DNA of 64,000 nt from Torreya grandis (lineage: Eukaryota > Streptophyta > Pinopsida > Cupressales > Taxaceae), in the NCBI GenBank assembly GCA_037957365.1, contig JARHVA010000640.1, positions 677,001 through 741,000 on the forward strand, given 5' to 3'. The notes beneath the pieces were generated by a model. The model did no database searches and was not told where the DNA came from. It saw nothing but the letters and a program-made list of their open reading frames with translations. This document shows, piece after piece, positions 51,375 through 62,716 of the stretch (the first letter of the stretch is position 1; each line of letters starts with the position of its first letter). The position numbers and the translations under genes are program-made.

Positions 51375-53542
51375 CTAATCATCAAATAGCCTTCATCTCT
51401 TTGCCTTCTTTGAAGAAGACTCTCCCTAGGATGCCCTGATAGTAGATGGAGATCCCTCTAATGCCTTGGATTGCTCCTAGGTCTGACTGTGGGTCCTATG
51501 TTCATAGCTCACTTACAATTAAACCTATTCAAATACAAGTATCATTACAAAATTAACATAAAATACATTCAACCAATTATTAAGAAATTAATTTTAAATT
51601 ATAATAAAAAATAATTTAAACATGCACTTACTATAAACTTGTGGTCCTACTCAATCTATTTTTGATGCTCAAACAATTCAGTGGCAAGCTCAACTATTTG
51701 AATAGTTGTATGAAATAGGGAAGAAACATGAGAATTTACCCTATTAATCATCTGAATGGGACTATCATATGTCATGAGATAACATTGCATGCATAATACA
51801 TTCACATAGGCTATATTTTCCCTACTAAAATAAGTATATTTTTACAATTCAAAATTACAAGTTAATATATACCTCTATCAGCACCTATATAGATGACATT
51901 GCAATAACAATGCCTATGTCTATCTCAGCTCATAGTGATGGAGGAGTGTCTACTTGATCCATCAAATAAATGTAAACAAGGTCTCACTTACTATTATATA
52001 AAGTATCAAAGATATATATGGCAAGTTTTTCTCCTTTATTAAACTAAGAGCATATTTAATAGTAATGTACTTAAATTTTGAGATCCTTAATAGATAAATT
52101 TAACTTAAACTTACAAGAAAATATACATATACTTACATAGAGAATAATATTAACTCAAAATTTTACCTCTATATAATTAAAATTTGTCATCCTAACAAAG
52201 ACATATGTAGTAGTAGATGGGCCAATAGTTAGATCTAAAATGTAAATAATGGCTGCATCAAATCAAATACTACAAATGTTGACTGTGATGATGAAGGTAG
52301 TATCACCTCCTGGGAAATAAAAAATGACATATATATTATTAAATTTATATGTAAATTAATTATTTGTTAAATTAAATTTGCAAATATAAATTAAATTTAA
52401 CATGACATTTATATAAAATATAACTACATCTATGTAATGGCTAATGTCTGCACACTAAATGTGCATGATAAAAACTCATCACTCATAAGTATATTATCCA
52501 AACCCTTTGAACCACCAACATCATCATCATCATCATAAGGTCCAGTGTATATATCTTCACAATATTTGTAAGGGTGGGGTCAAGTATGCACACTAGGTGG
52601 TATATCTCTAGCATCGATCTGTGAGAGCCTACTCGTATACTGAAAAAGTGTATCAGTGAGAAAACTAGTGCATGTAGAGTGTAAACATTCATGACATATT
52701 GAACTATAAATTTAATCTCAATTTCAAGTGGTTTTTGGATACAAATCCTTTTAGGTTGATTAGGTGCATGACATGCACCTAGTCGATCCTATGCAAAGCC
52801 TTTCCCTTGGTCCTGAAACTCACTATAATTAAAATAGTTTAGAATATTGAGGACAAAATTATAGTAGAGTTTCCTAAAACATATAATAAAACCTCATGAT
52901 TTTTACATGGTGGATATTAAAATACCATCCACCATTGATCCCAAAAATTGGTTGTGATTAAATTATGTTAGTAATATAGATTGGAAAACATTTAGTAGTT
53001 ACTGAAAATGGTGCATTGGTGGTTGAGTCAATGAATAAGGAACAAATGGATGATTTTGATATGTCTTTATTCTTGACCTTATGTGATGATAATTTTTAAT
53101 CATAATAAGCCCTACAACTATCCTGATATGAAGCCCATCTATCAATTTGACTCATTATAGAGTCAATTTGACCTAATAATGTCTCTAGGGAATTGGATAG
53201 ATAGTTATGGTGGGTGTTGGTAGAAGTGGGATCTCTCATTCTCCCAATTAATTATTCAATTTCAATTTTATTTTCCACAATGTGGTCAACTAGCCTCTCC
53301 TAACTACCTGGGGGATTTTGTGGAATTATAAGAGGGTTAGGAGGAGGGTTATGTTGAGGAATACAAAAGGTTAGGTGGAGGAACAAGAGGGTTAGGTAAA
53401 GGAACAAGATTTTTAGTAGGATGGGATATTCAAAATAAATAAATTACCAGTTTTAAAGAATGAAAATAATCAAAAATTACTAAAATTTAGGGTTACTAAG
53501 TGTATATTTTTAGCACTTACCTCTTCTACATGGTAGCATCAT
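51375..53542 (-). pseudogene. Decayed multi-exon gene of unknown function
   Basis: No long ORF exists, but the - strand shows a chain of short coding exons joined by good splice sites. A possible start is ATG at 53540-53542 with donor GAG|GTAAGTG at 53521. A Pro/Asn-rich then helical exon follows (about 53440-53091: HNPPPNPLIIPQNPPGS, HIVENKIEIE, LGQIDSIMSQIDRWASYQDSCRAYYD). Next are 52639 to about 52444 (SQIDARDIPP, IYTGPYDDDDDVGG), 52309-52167 (GDTTFIITVNICSI, GPSTTTYVFVRMTNFNYIE; acceptor TTTCCCAG, donor GAG|GTAAAA), 52043-51873 (MDQVDTPPSL; donor GAG|GTATAT) and 51824-51632 (SPIQMINRVNSHVSSLFHTTIQIVELATELFEHQK; donor GTAAGT). The last exon, 51495-51375, ends SSSKKAKR.RLFDD, a basic nuclear-localisation-like tail. 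Several in-frame stops mark a pseudogene. It could be a host gene or a transposon gene. I do not recognise the family. Confidence 0.5.
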
Positions 53543-54825
53543 CAATTAGCGACTTCCTAAGATGAATTATGGCAAATTTTAGCCTCACTAAGGAAAAATA
53601 TGATCATTTAGTGGAGGATAATGGGTGAGAAAGAATGATTGAATGCAAAATGAGAAAATTTTACGTTCAAATTTTATTTTTAGTAATATTAAGAATGCAA
53701 TTGTATTATTAATGCGATCACATTATTTATCATGTTATGGCTCGATAATTATTGAGACATAAATTACATAATGTGATCATGTTATTTTTAATAACATGGT
53801 CTCATTATTGAATATCATAATCACATTATAGGAAATGTCCATAGAATTATCCCCCCAACTTTGTGCACTTACCCTTCTATTGAATCATTAAAGACACTAT
53901 AATTATTCTTTTATTTTGTTATGTATTTGTTTACACCATGATAAAATAAATATGCTTAAAAGAAAAATTCATGGAAAAAAAATCCATTGATATATTCCCA
54001 AATATTATTATTTAGTTTTTCCACAACAATGTGGGAATAGTTACAGGTTCAAGATTTTAAATATGTGGTAGTTTAAGGATAACAATTGTATATTAGTTTT
54101 CACTCTGGTTTCCATAAAAAAAATATGATAGGGATCAAGCATATTATTTATATAGAAATTAGGGTTTTCTTTAACAAATTTTAAATCTAGATTTTATAAT
54201 GAAAGCTACAAATTGATAACTTTTAAAGATGTTATCATGTTAGCAAGGCTAAGCCCAAAATGACACCATAAATAATTAAATGACATGGCCAATGCCCATT
54301 ATTCTAGGGTTCCTACATATTTATTATTGTATAACCAAAACACTATGGTTCCATTTTTTTTAATTATTTACATGTTTATGCTATAATAAATTTATTTTGC
54401 TAAAAATTATAACCTTGTTAAAATCAAGCCTTGGCTATGCTATGAAACATTATTCTTTAGTTTTTCTAGAAAAATGTCGGAAGCCTAGAAGCTACTAATT
54501 TTCAATGATGTATTTATCTTAAGGATAATAATTTTACCTCAAATTTTATATCAATTTTCGCTTTGGTTTCAGTAAGGAACATGATAGGGATAAACCTTAT
54601 TATTTATTTATAAATTGTGGTTTACCTTTAACCATTTTTAACTTTTTTTTGTAATGAAAGCTAATAGGCACTAGATTTCAAATATTTAATAAGTTTATCA
54701 ATGTCTTAGCTAAATAATTTCATCACAATATATATAAGTAAATATGGTGCAAGACTATCTAGGTACACATGTAATCCTAAATCAATCAAAATTATTTTAA
54801 ATAAGGAATAATAACTATTGTTTTC
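53543..54825. other. AT-rich spacer with a tandem duplication; no gene
   Basis: Near 53700-53850 are several imperfect AATGTGATCACATT-like palindromes of the kind also seen at 880-1170 and 3975-4060. A block at about 53995-54240 is repeated, diverged, at about 54440-54675 (for example TTTAGTTTTTC near 54011 and 54457, ATGATAGGGAT near 54125 and 54571, TTTACCTTTAAC-type ends). No coding is visible. Confidence 0.5.
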
Positions 54826-56628
54826 ATGGGCACTCTTTCAGAATTTGAATTAGATGGTTTGTAGGTAGGCGGGAAATTGGTCAGGGAGAATCTGGCAGGA
54901 GGCACAGATCTTGGAAGAACTGAAGGGGGTGTTGAAAAGAATGTTGGGTCAAAATCTTTGCCTGATGTGGATAATGGAAAGTCTTCGTGCGTATATGATC
55001 CTTTTTGTGGGGTCTGTGGCACCCCATTGGATCATGTGGTGGGGTAGGATCTCAAAAAGGAGAAAGATAATGTTGATTTTAACAAGGAAAAATATTCAGA
55101 AGGGATGAAGCTAGGGTTCTCAAAATGAATAACTTGGTCATCTCTGTTTGGCAAGAAACCTATTGGAAAATCTCTTTTCCCGCCGGTGAATGCTAAGTCT
55201 TGTTGGGAGAAAGGTGAGTTTCAAGTTTTTATTCCAGATCCTTTAGTTGATTTTTCTGTGTCTTCCATGGATCTCACCCTAGTGGGAAAATTTTTAGGAG
55301 AAAGACCAGATCTAGAATCTCTTAGAAAAATGGTTAAAAGGAATTGGGTTATTTGAGGAGAGGTAGATATTGCACCAATGTCGAATGGTTTCTTCTCATT
55401 TATATTCAACTATAAGGAAGACATGAATACGGTTCTTAGTGGAGGACCGTGGTCTTTTGGTAAATGCTCTCTCATTATTAAAAAATGGGAGCCTAACTTG
55501 GATCTCTCAGATTCTTTTTTCTTAACCACTCCCATTTGGGCTAAATTTCCTGGTCTCCCTTTAGAATTTTGGCATGAGGACATTTTTAAAGGAATTGCCA
55601 GTTCTTTTGGTGAACCTGTAGCATTGGATAATGCTACGGCTTCCAGAACCAAACTCCAAAGTGCTAGACTTTATGTTAAAGTGGCAGATCTGAATCATCT
55701 TCTAGAAAAGGTGGAACTAATATCCAAGCTTGGTAAAAAAACTCAAGAAATGTTTTTTGAAGATTTTCCCAACTCTTGCTATGCTTGTAAGAAACAGGGG
55801 CATCTGGTTAAAAATTGTCCCTCCAAAAGTAAAAATCATCCTAGTAGTGTTTTGGATGGGAAAAAGATCAAGGTCCAGCAAAAGAAAGTATGGAAACCCA
55901 AAGAAGATCATCACCAAGAACAAAAGAATAATGAAGATTCTAAAGTTCCACATGCTGAGGCAGATAAAGAGCCTTCTTTTGAAGATTCTAATGCTCTACA
56001 TGCTGAGACGGATAAAGAGATTTCTTTTGAGAGAGTAAACACTCAGAAAGAAGGACATGGTTTGCAATCAGAGACCATAATACCTAAACAAAGAATAGAG
56101 GATTTGACAGATCTATCAAAACAAATCATTGTCTATCAAAGGATAGAAGATCGATGGAGAGATGTAGACGACAAAATTGTGCTAGAGGAAGGTGAATTCT
56201 TGGCTGAAGCTAGATATAAATCAGAGCAGGGAGATCTTTTTTCTTAGTTTAGGGAGATCCAAGTGTTATCTCAGGCTGATAATGACTTTCCTTTGGAGGA
56301 GTTTCCTCCCCTGAAAGTTGTGAAAGATAATGGAGAAAACTCAAAGCAAAAACTAAACCAAAGAAAAAGGGATGAAAAAAAGATCAATACTAAGGGGGTA
56401 GAAACTAGAAGCAACAAAATAGATCAAAAAACTAAGGCAAAACTTCTTGCTTCTACTCCAAATAAATCTGGAAAAAGCGCTGAAAAGTAATCTAAGGTGA
56501 AACTGGATGTTGGTTCTCCAGACAAACTTGGAAGAAGATCCATTAAGAAAACCAGAGAGTTAGAAAGTATGCAGAATATTGCTGATGGTAGGCAGACAAC
56601 TATTCTGAATTTTACCGCTAAAAAATAG
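54826..56628 (+). pseudogene. LINE (L1-type) ORF1, DUF4283 and zinc-knuckle protein
   Basis: A single frame of 601 codons from ATG 54826 to TAG 56626-56628 is interrupted by six internal stops, at about 54862, 55048, 55126, 55354, 56245 and 56488. ORF1 proteins of plant LINEs bind the element RNA. The N-terminal part is acidic. A DUF4283-like fold spans about 55210-55560 (LGERPDLESLRKMVKRNW, NGFFSFIFNYKEDMNTVLSGGPWSFGKCSLIIKKW). A CCHC zinc knuckle, CYACKKQGHLVKNC, is at 55777-55818. The C-terminal part is Lys/Glu-rich and low-complexity. The middle, 55378-56247, is open for 289 codons. Only 2 bp separate ORF1 from ORF2, as expected for a bicistronic LINE. Confidence 0.85.
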
Positions 56629-56630
56629 AT

Positions 56631-59600
56631 ATGAAAATCATTACTTGGAATATTAGGGGGCTGAATAGTATTCATAAACTAGATATTGTTAGGAATTTTT
56701 TTAGAGAAGAAAAGCCTAATTTTATCTTTCTACAAGAAACTAAGATGAATAAAGAGAAAGTGGAACATATTAAAGATTTTAAAAATTATTCTGTAAATGC
56801 CAGTAGTTCAGAAGCTGCATCAGGGGGAACTCTGATGTTATGGAAGAAGAATTATTATTCTGGAACTATTATGATTGATACTAAATATCTTATGATAGCC
56901 AAAATTACTAGTGTTGACTAGAAGGAGGATTGGTATATTGTAAATATTTATGCTCCCAACATTAAGAACCTAAGGAAAAAAGTCTGGGAGTTTGTTTCCA
57001 ATTTTAAAAGTAAGGACTATTCTAGACGATGGATTATAATGGGAGACTTCAATGTGCCTCTCTATGATCATGAGAAAATGGGAGGTAATGCTACCTAGTT
57101 GGAAGGAAGATTGGATTTACTGGAGTTTATAAATAAAGAAGGGTTAATGGATATGGACCTCCATGGAATTCAGTTTACTTGGAGTAACAAGAGAGTTGGT
57201 AATGAATGTATTTAGGCTAGGCTTGATCGTGATCTTATTTCTCTTGATTGGACAAAAGAATTCATTTGTAAATTGGAAGCCTACCAAAAAATTGGATCGG
57301 ATCATTTTCCCCTCATTTTCACTGCTGAAAAAATTAATCTTAAGAAGAATTTTCCTTTTAGATTTGAGAAGATGTGGATGCAACACCCACAGTTTGAAAG
57401 TAAACTAGAAGAATGGTGGAGTATTGATATTGAAGGCACGACCCTCTTTAGAGTTGCTTCTAAGCTCAAAAATGTTAAAAAGGAATTAAAAAATGGAATA
57501 AGAATAGTTTTGGGAATATCTTTGAGAACAAAAATGCTATTAAGGAGGATATTCTAAAAACACAGGAAAAAATTCAGAAGGAAAGATATACTCCTGACCT
57601 CCTCATTGAAGAAAATGAAAAGTTGGCTCAATATCATGACATCATCACTAAAGAAGAAATTTATTGGAGACAAAGATCAAGGTTGTTATGGTTGAGTGAA
57701 GGAGATAAAAACACAAAATTTTTCCATCTATCCACTCTTAAGCATAGATCCAAAATTCACATATCACACCTAAAATAGGGAGATTTGAAGATATTAGAGG
57801 ATAAGGCCATCAAGGATGAAATGGAGACTTTTTTCTCTTCTCTAATGAAGGCTAATCCTAACATCAATTTGGATAGTTAGGCTGAAATTCGTAGAGTGAT
57901 TCCTCCTCTAGTTTTGAAGGAATAGAATAAAATCTTAAGCTTAATTCCTAATGATGATGAAATTTTCAAAGTTGTTTGTTCTTTGGGAGGAGATAAAGCT
58001 CCTGGTCCTAATGGTTTCCCCATGTTTTTCTTCCAAAAACTTTGGAAATTTGTTGGTAAAGATGTATGTGATGTTGTGAAGGAATTCTATGGAGCTAAAT
58101 AGATGCTTAAGGAAGTCAACTCCACCTTACTGTGCTTGATTCCTAAGAAAATTGGTGTTGATTCACCTGATCAGTTTAGACCGATCAACCTTTGTAATTC
58201 TTTCTATAAAATTATTTCCAAGGTTCTTACTTCCAGACTTATTCAAGTGATTCCTTTTATTATTGCTGATCAAAAAAATGGCTTCATCCCAGGTAGACAA
58301 ATCCTTAACTCTATCATCTCTACTCATGAGAATATTCACTCCTTGTCTTGTTCTAACAATCAAGGGTTCATTATGAAAGTTGACACAGCTAAAGCCTATG
58401 ACAGAGTTGATTGGTCATTCCTCTTAAACAGTCTATTAGCTTTTGGCTTTGACCAAAAGGTTGTTGGTCTTATTTATCAATTGATTTCTACCTCCTCTAT
58501 TGTTGTTCTGGTTAATGGAAGCTCATCTCATTTCTTTTATCCCTCTTGGGGATTAAGACAAGGTGATCCTTTATCCCCATCCTTTTTGTTATTATGGCTG
58601 ATTTCTTGGGGATATATATTGGAGACTTAGTCCATAGAGGTTTCTTTAAGGGATTACAACCTTCTTCCCATCCTCTAATTTGTTCTCATGGACAATTTGT
58701 TGATGACACCATCTTTATGGGTAAGGCTGAAGTCAAGGAAGCCAGAAACTTGAAGCAAGCTATTAACTCATAATCCTATGCCTCTGGTCAATTGGTTAAC
58801 TGGAATAAAAGTGTTGTGTTCTTTATCAACACCCCTATCTAGAGGCAAAATAAAATTGCTAAAATCCTTGGATGTTCTATTGGATCTCTCCCCTTTTCTT
58901 ACTTGGGTCTTCCTCTTGGCCTGAAGGTCCCTGATGCCTTCTGGGAAGATCTTATTAATAAATTTAGTAAAAAACTTGCAGGATGGAAATGAAATATTTT
59001 AAGCTAGGCAGGTAAGTTAACTCTTCTCAAATCTTGTCTTCAAAGCATACCTACTTATGCTTTAAGTCTCTTTAGAATTCTTATTAAATTTGTTGAGTCT
59101 ATTGAAAAAATTCAAAGAAATTTTCTATGGATTGGTACTGAGGAAAAAAGGAGAATGCCTTTAATTGCTTGGGATAATGTTTACAAACCTCTTAGTGAAG
59201 GGGGACTAGGAATCAGGAAAATTAGAAGTATGAACAAAGCTCTTTTAGCCAAACTAGGTTGGAGAGTTTACCATGACAACAAAGAGTGGAGTACCATATG
59301 GAAACATAAGTACCTCTTCAATGCTAAATCCCTTCCTGATTTCTTCTCTTCTCCTGATGTTATTCATCCCTCTTCCATATGGGGGGCTATTCAGGGGACC
59401 AAGAAAACTTTAGGAAAAGGATGTTCCTGGAAAATTGGTAATGGGCTTAAGGTGAAATTTTGGGATGATGTATGGTTAAAGGATCATCCCTTGATTGGAG
59501 AGTTTCATGACAAGGATTTAGTTGACTGATGCAAGCAGAGATATGGCATATTAGTTAGTCATTATTGGCAGAATGATTCCTGGGTGAATGTAACTAATGT

Positions 59601-60800
59601 TGATCAAGGCTTCAGTAACATCCAATTATCTCTCAGTGTTGTCTCTCTTTATCCTTATCTTGAGGATAAGATTATTTGGCATGCTGACCCTAGTGGCCAA
59701 TTTAAAGTCTCTACTATCTTTGCTTCAAAGGAAAGGGTAATCAATCTTTTTGGTCTCATGCCTAGATTAAGGGGCTCACCCCCAAAGTTAATATCTTTTA
59801 TTGGACTTTGCTTCAAAATAAAATTTTGACCCTTGACAACTTGCAAAAAAGAGGTATAAATGTGGTTAATAGATGTATTTTATGTAAAAATGGATTTGAA
59901 GATAGAGACCATATGTTTTTGAATTGCTCTTACACCCAACAAGTTTGGACTGAGATTCTTAATTTTTGGGGTATAACATGGGTCCATCAAAACAATGCAA
60001 AACTCTCTTTTAAAAGCTGGTGCTGCCCCTCTAAGGATCTTGATGCTCATTTTCTTTGGAAACTAACTCTCCCTCATCTCTGGTGGGATATCTGGAAAGA
60101 AAGAAACAATAGAATATTCAGGAGTAAAGAACTTCTAGGATGGGTGCTTGGTCAGAATACCATTAGAGCCATTAAGGAGAACTTTAAATCCCAGAGGGAT
60201 TCTGATCAAACCTTCCAATTTGATAACCCTTTATGATCTGAAGGGTCTAATTTGAAAATTGATAATCCAAGATCGATCATAAAATGGAATGTTCCTCCTA
60301 ATGGATGGATCAAAGGGAACTTTGATGGAGCAGCCAAGGGAAATCTGGGAAGAGCGGGATGTGGAGGGGTATTGAGAGATCATGTGGGAAATGTAATTGA
60401 TGTTATTGTTATCCCAATTGGTAATGTGAATAGCCATATTGTTGAAGCTACTGCAACCCTCTACACTATTAAATTAGCTGTTGATTTGGGGTATTCCAAA
60501 TTATGGTTGGAAGGTGATTCTTTGAATATTATTAACATCCTAAATAATAATAATTCAATCTCATGGTCTATTGAGGCTACGATTATGGAAATCAAAGCCT
60601 TAATTCAAAAATTTGAAAAAGTGGCCATATCCCATACATATCGAGAGGCCAATGGGGTCGCTAACTAGATAGCTAATCATGCTATTCAAAAGGGGCATAA
60701 GGTGAGGTGGCTTGATGAATTAAATAAGCATGTTGATCTTAAAGCACTTATTAATTATGATGCCATTCATTCCAAAGTGGGAAAGATTTTCTTGGATTAG
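56631..60800 (+). pseudogene. LINE (L1-type) ORF2: endonuclease, reverse transcriptase, RNase H
   Basis: The protein nicks DNA and copies the element RNA at the target. The APE-type endonuclease is at 56631-57330 (KIITWNIRGLN, FLQETK, GDFNVPL, GSDHFPLIF). RT spans about 57900-58950, with GDKAPGPNGFP, FRPINLCNSFYKIISKVL, KVDTAKAYDRVDW, GLRQGDPLSPS, the catalytic FVDD at 58697-58708 and SYLGLPLG. A zinc-finger-like RT-associated domain with CILCKNG...DRDHMFLNC lies near 59870-59925. An RNase H of the RVT_3 type is at 60285-60680, with Asp in GNFDGAAKG, Glu in HIVEATATL and Asp in LEGDSLN. Frame shifts occur near 57490, 58578 and 59775, and there are more than ten in-frame stops, often at expected Trp or Gln codons. 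The end at TAG 60798-60800 is approximate. Confidence 0.9.
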
Positions 60801-60981
60801 CAATTTAATGATTTGGTGGAGTGGCCTTATGGCTATCAGATTACCTTCCTTGAGGAGGTACATTCTAGAGAATGTAATGTGGTCACTGCATGAATCATCA
60901 AATAGGCAAACTCCCTGGTTCCATTTTAACCTTTCTACCTTCTGTGTTTGGGTACTTCTAGTTTTTTGTTTGCTTTGTAAT

Positions 60982-62421
60982 ATGAGGGGTGAACTGCGGA
61001 AGCAAGAGCCTAAAAATTGTGATGACTGGAAGGCCAGATAGGACGTATGGAAGATTCTATAGAAAGGGAAGGTGGATAGTTATCTAGAGCATTTGCATGG
61101 ATTTAAACCCCACGTCACTACAACCTTCTTTAAAAATTGGGTTGATGACAGAGTTACTCTCCATGGAGTCACTGTGAAGCTTATTGAGGAATTCATTGCC
61201 AAGATTATGAGGCTTCCCTTGGGTGGCATTAATTTCTCAACCACTTCAAGCACAAGGATAGAATTTCTTTCCCTTTCTATCTGCATTTTTTGTTGCTTCA
61301 AAGCTTGTATGCCCATAGGAAGGAGTCTCACCCCATTTTACATGAAGGTCTGATACTTCTCATAGAGGGTTTTTGTAAAAATAAATCCATAGCTTTGACT
61401 TCTTATTCTGATAAACATCAGGGTTCTCAGTCCAAAAAGTGTAAGAAGGATGGGAATGTTAAAGGGATAGAAAAGGCAAAACCAAAACCCTCTAGGTCTC
61501 AAAAACAAATTGTAGAAGGGGATTTTGAGTCGGAGAGTACTAAAAGCTCTGAGAAGGATGTCATGGAGAAAGAGGAAGGGACGGATGTTGGGGAGTTCAG
61601 CTCCAATTTGGATGGATATCCAGAAACTAAAGGAAAATTTGAGAAAGGGAATGAAGGGGATACAACTGAGGGAAACTTAGAATAGAGTAATTCTGACAAT
61701 GAGGGTAATCAGACTGTGTCCGGGAGAGGTGTCAAAGATAGATATTTTAATTGATGATCCAGTTTCTATGAGAAAGGAGGATCACATGGTTTTGGTTTCT
61801 ACTCATGCTATGGAGACTGGGGGACAAGAAAAGGAGGATCCTGTTTAACATGAAGACCCTGTTGAGACTAAAGATGAGGAACAGATGGATAGGAAGGAAC
61901 AAATTGAAAAGGTTGACTCCCCTCAACATGAGACTGCTGAAGACACTTGTGAATCTTTGCAGAGGGAAACCAAGCTTTCTTTCCTACATTCTGCCAAGTT
62001 CAAAGCTGACTCTATTCTCCAAGTTGATTCTTGGATCTATAATGAAATAATGGGGCTGAAGAAGAAAGTGGAAACAATGCAACACAATCAGGATGTTGAT
62101 CAGACCATAATCAACCATTTGGAGGTGCAAATGAGAGATATCCCAAAAAAACTTAAAGATTATGAGCATAATCTTAGAATGCTCATCAAGGAAAGTAGAA
62201 CAAAGATGGAGCAGGTAACATCACGCATGTGTGTTACTGCAGCTAGCCTTGGTAAAAGAGCAAATGAAGAAATAATATCCTTGGAGGGTCTAAGTAAAAG
62301 GACAAGGTAGAGTTTGAGGAAGAAAGCATTACAATCTGCTGTAACTTCAGCTACTAACTCCATACAGGTAACTGCTATGATTGGAAAGTAGGCGGCCAAG
62401 ATGATCATGGAATTGCAATAA
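60982..62421 (+). pseudogene. Uncharacterised gene-like sequence directly downstream of LINE ORF2
   Basis: The likely start is ATG 60982. The N-terminal domain reads RGELRKQEPKNCDDWKAR, VDSYLEHLHGFKPHVTTTFF and DDRVTLHGVTVKLIEEFIAKIMRLPLGGINFS (to about 61238). After a frame change or deletion comes FLNHFKHKDRISFPFYLHFLL and LYAHRKESHPILHEGLILLI (about 61235-61370), then a Lys/Glu/Ser-rich low-complexity region (61410-61900), then a coiled coil (about 62010-62300: EIMGLKKKVETMQHNQ...) ending at TAA 62419-62421. Stops fall at Trp- or Gln-like positions, and the frame changes twice (near 61240 and 61740). I recall similar uncharacterised conifer proteins with a longer middle. No function can be given. 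It is not a known LINE domain. Confidence 0.55.
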
Positions 62422-62541
62422 AAGCTTAGGGTCTTCTTTATTGGTTTTGTTCTTGTTCATGTTCCTATTGCTAGTTGTTGTAACTGGTTCTTGTTTTTGA
62501 TCCTATTTCTTGGTTCTTGGTCTTAAACTTTATTTGAGGTT

Positions 62542-62562
62542 CCAGGTCTTTGTATAACCTGG
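62542..62562 (+). other. RNA hairpin 1 (6-bp stem, 9-nt loop)
   Basis: CCAGGT, a 9-nt loop (CTTTGTATA), then ACCTGG. It is the first of four stem-loops of similar shape in 175 bp downstream of the pseudogene. Confidence 0.6.
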
Positions 62563-62590
62563 GTACTTTTATTGGAATATGCTTGTGGTT

Positions 62591-62611
62591 TCAGGTCCCT
62601 GTAAAACCTGA
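62591..62611 (+). other. RNA hairpin 2 (6-bp stem, 9-nt loop)
   Basis: TCAGGT, loop CCCTGTAAA, then ACCTGA. Compared with hairpin 1 the outermost pair changes from C-G to T-A on both sides, so pairing is kept. Confidence 0.6.
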
Positions 62612-62631
62612 TTTTGATGTTGTTTTTCAAT

Positions 62632-62648
62632 AGGTTTTAGGACTACCT
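62632..62648 (+). other. RNA hairpin 3, weak (4-bp stem, 9-nt loop)
   Basis: AGGT, loop TTTAGGACT, then ACCT. The AGGT-N9-ACCT core matches hairpins 1 and 2, but the outer pairs are lost. Confidence 0.4.
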
Positions 62649-62693
62649 TTCTTGGTGGCTATTTATGTTTTATCTTTTTTGTTTTTGTTAAAG

Positions 62694-62716
62694 GGTTTTG
62701 GGGTCCCTTCAAAACC
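62694..62716 (+). other. RNA hairpin 4 (7-bp stem, 9-nt loop)
   Basis: GGTTTTG, loop GGGTCCCTT, then CAAAACC. It has a different stem sequence but the same 9-nt loop length, and the loop again has GTCCCT, as does hairpin 2. Confidence 0.55.

Noticed and set aside
52515..52540. ATC microsatellite near 52520
   Set aside because: It encodes the Asp run of an exon in the decayed gene at 51375-53542 and needs no separate explanation.
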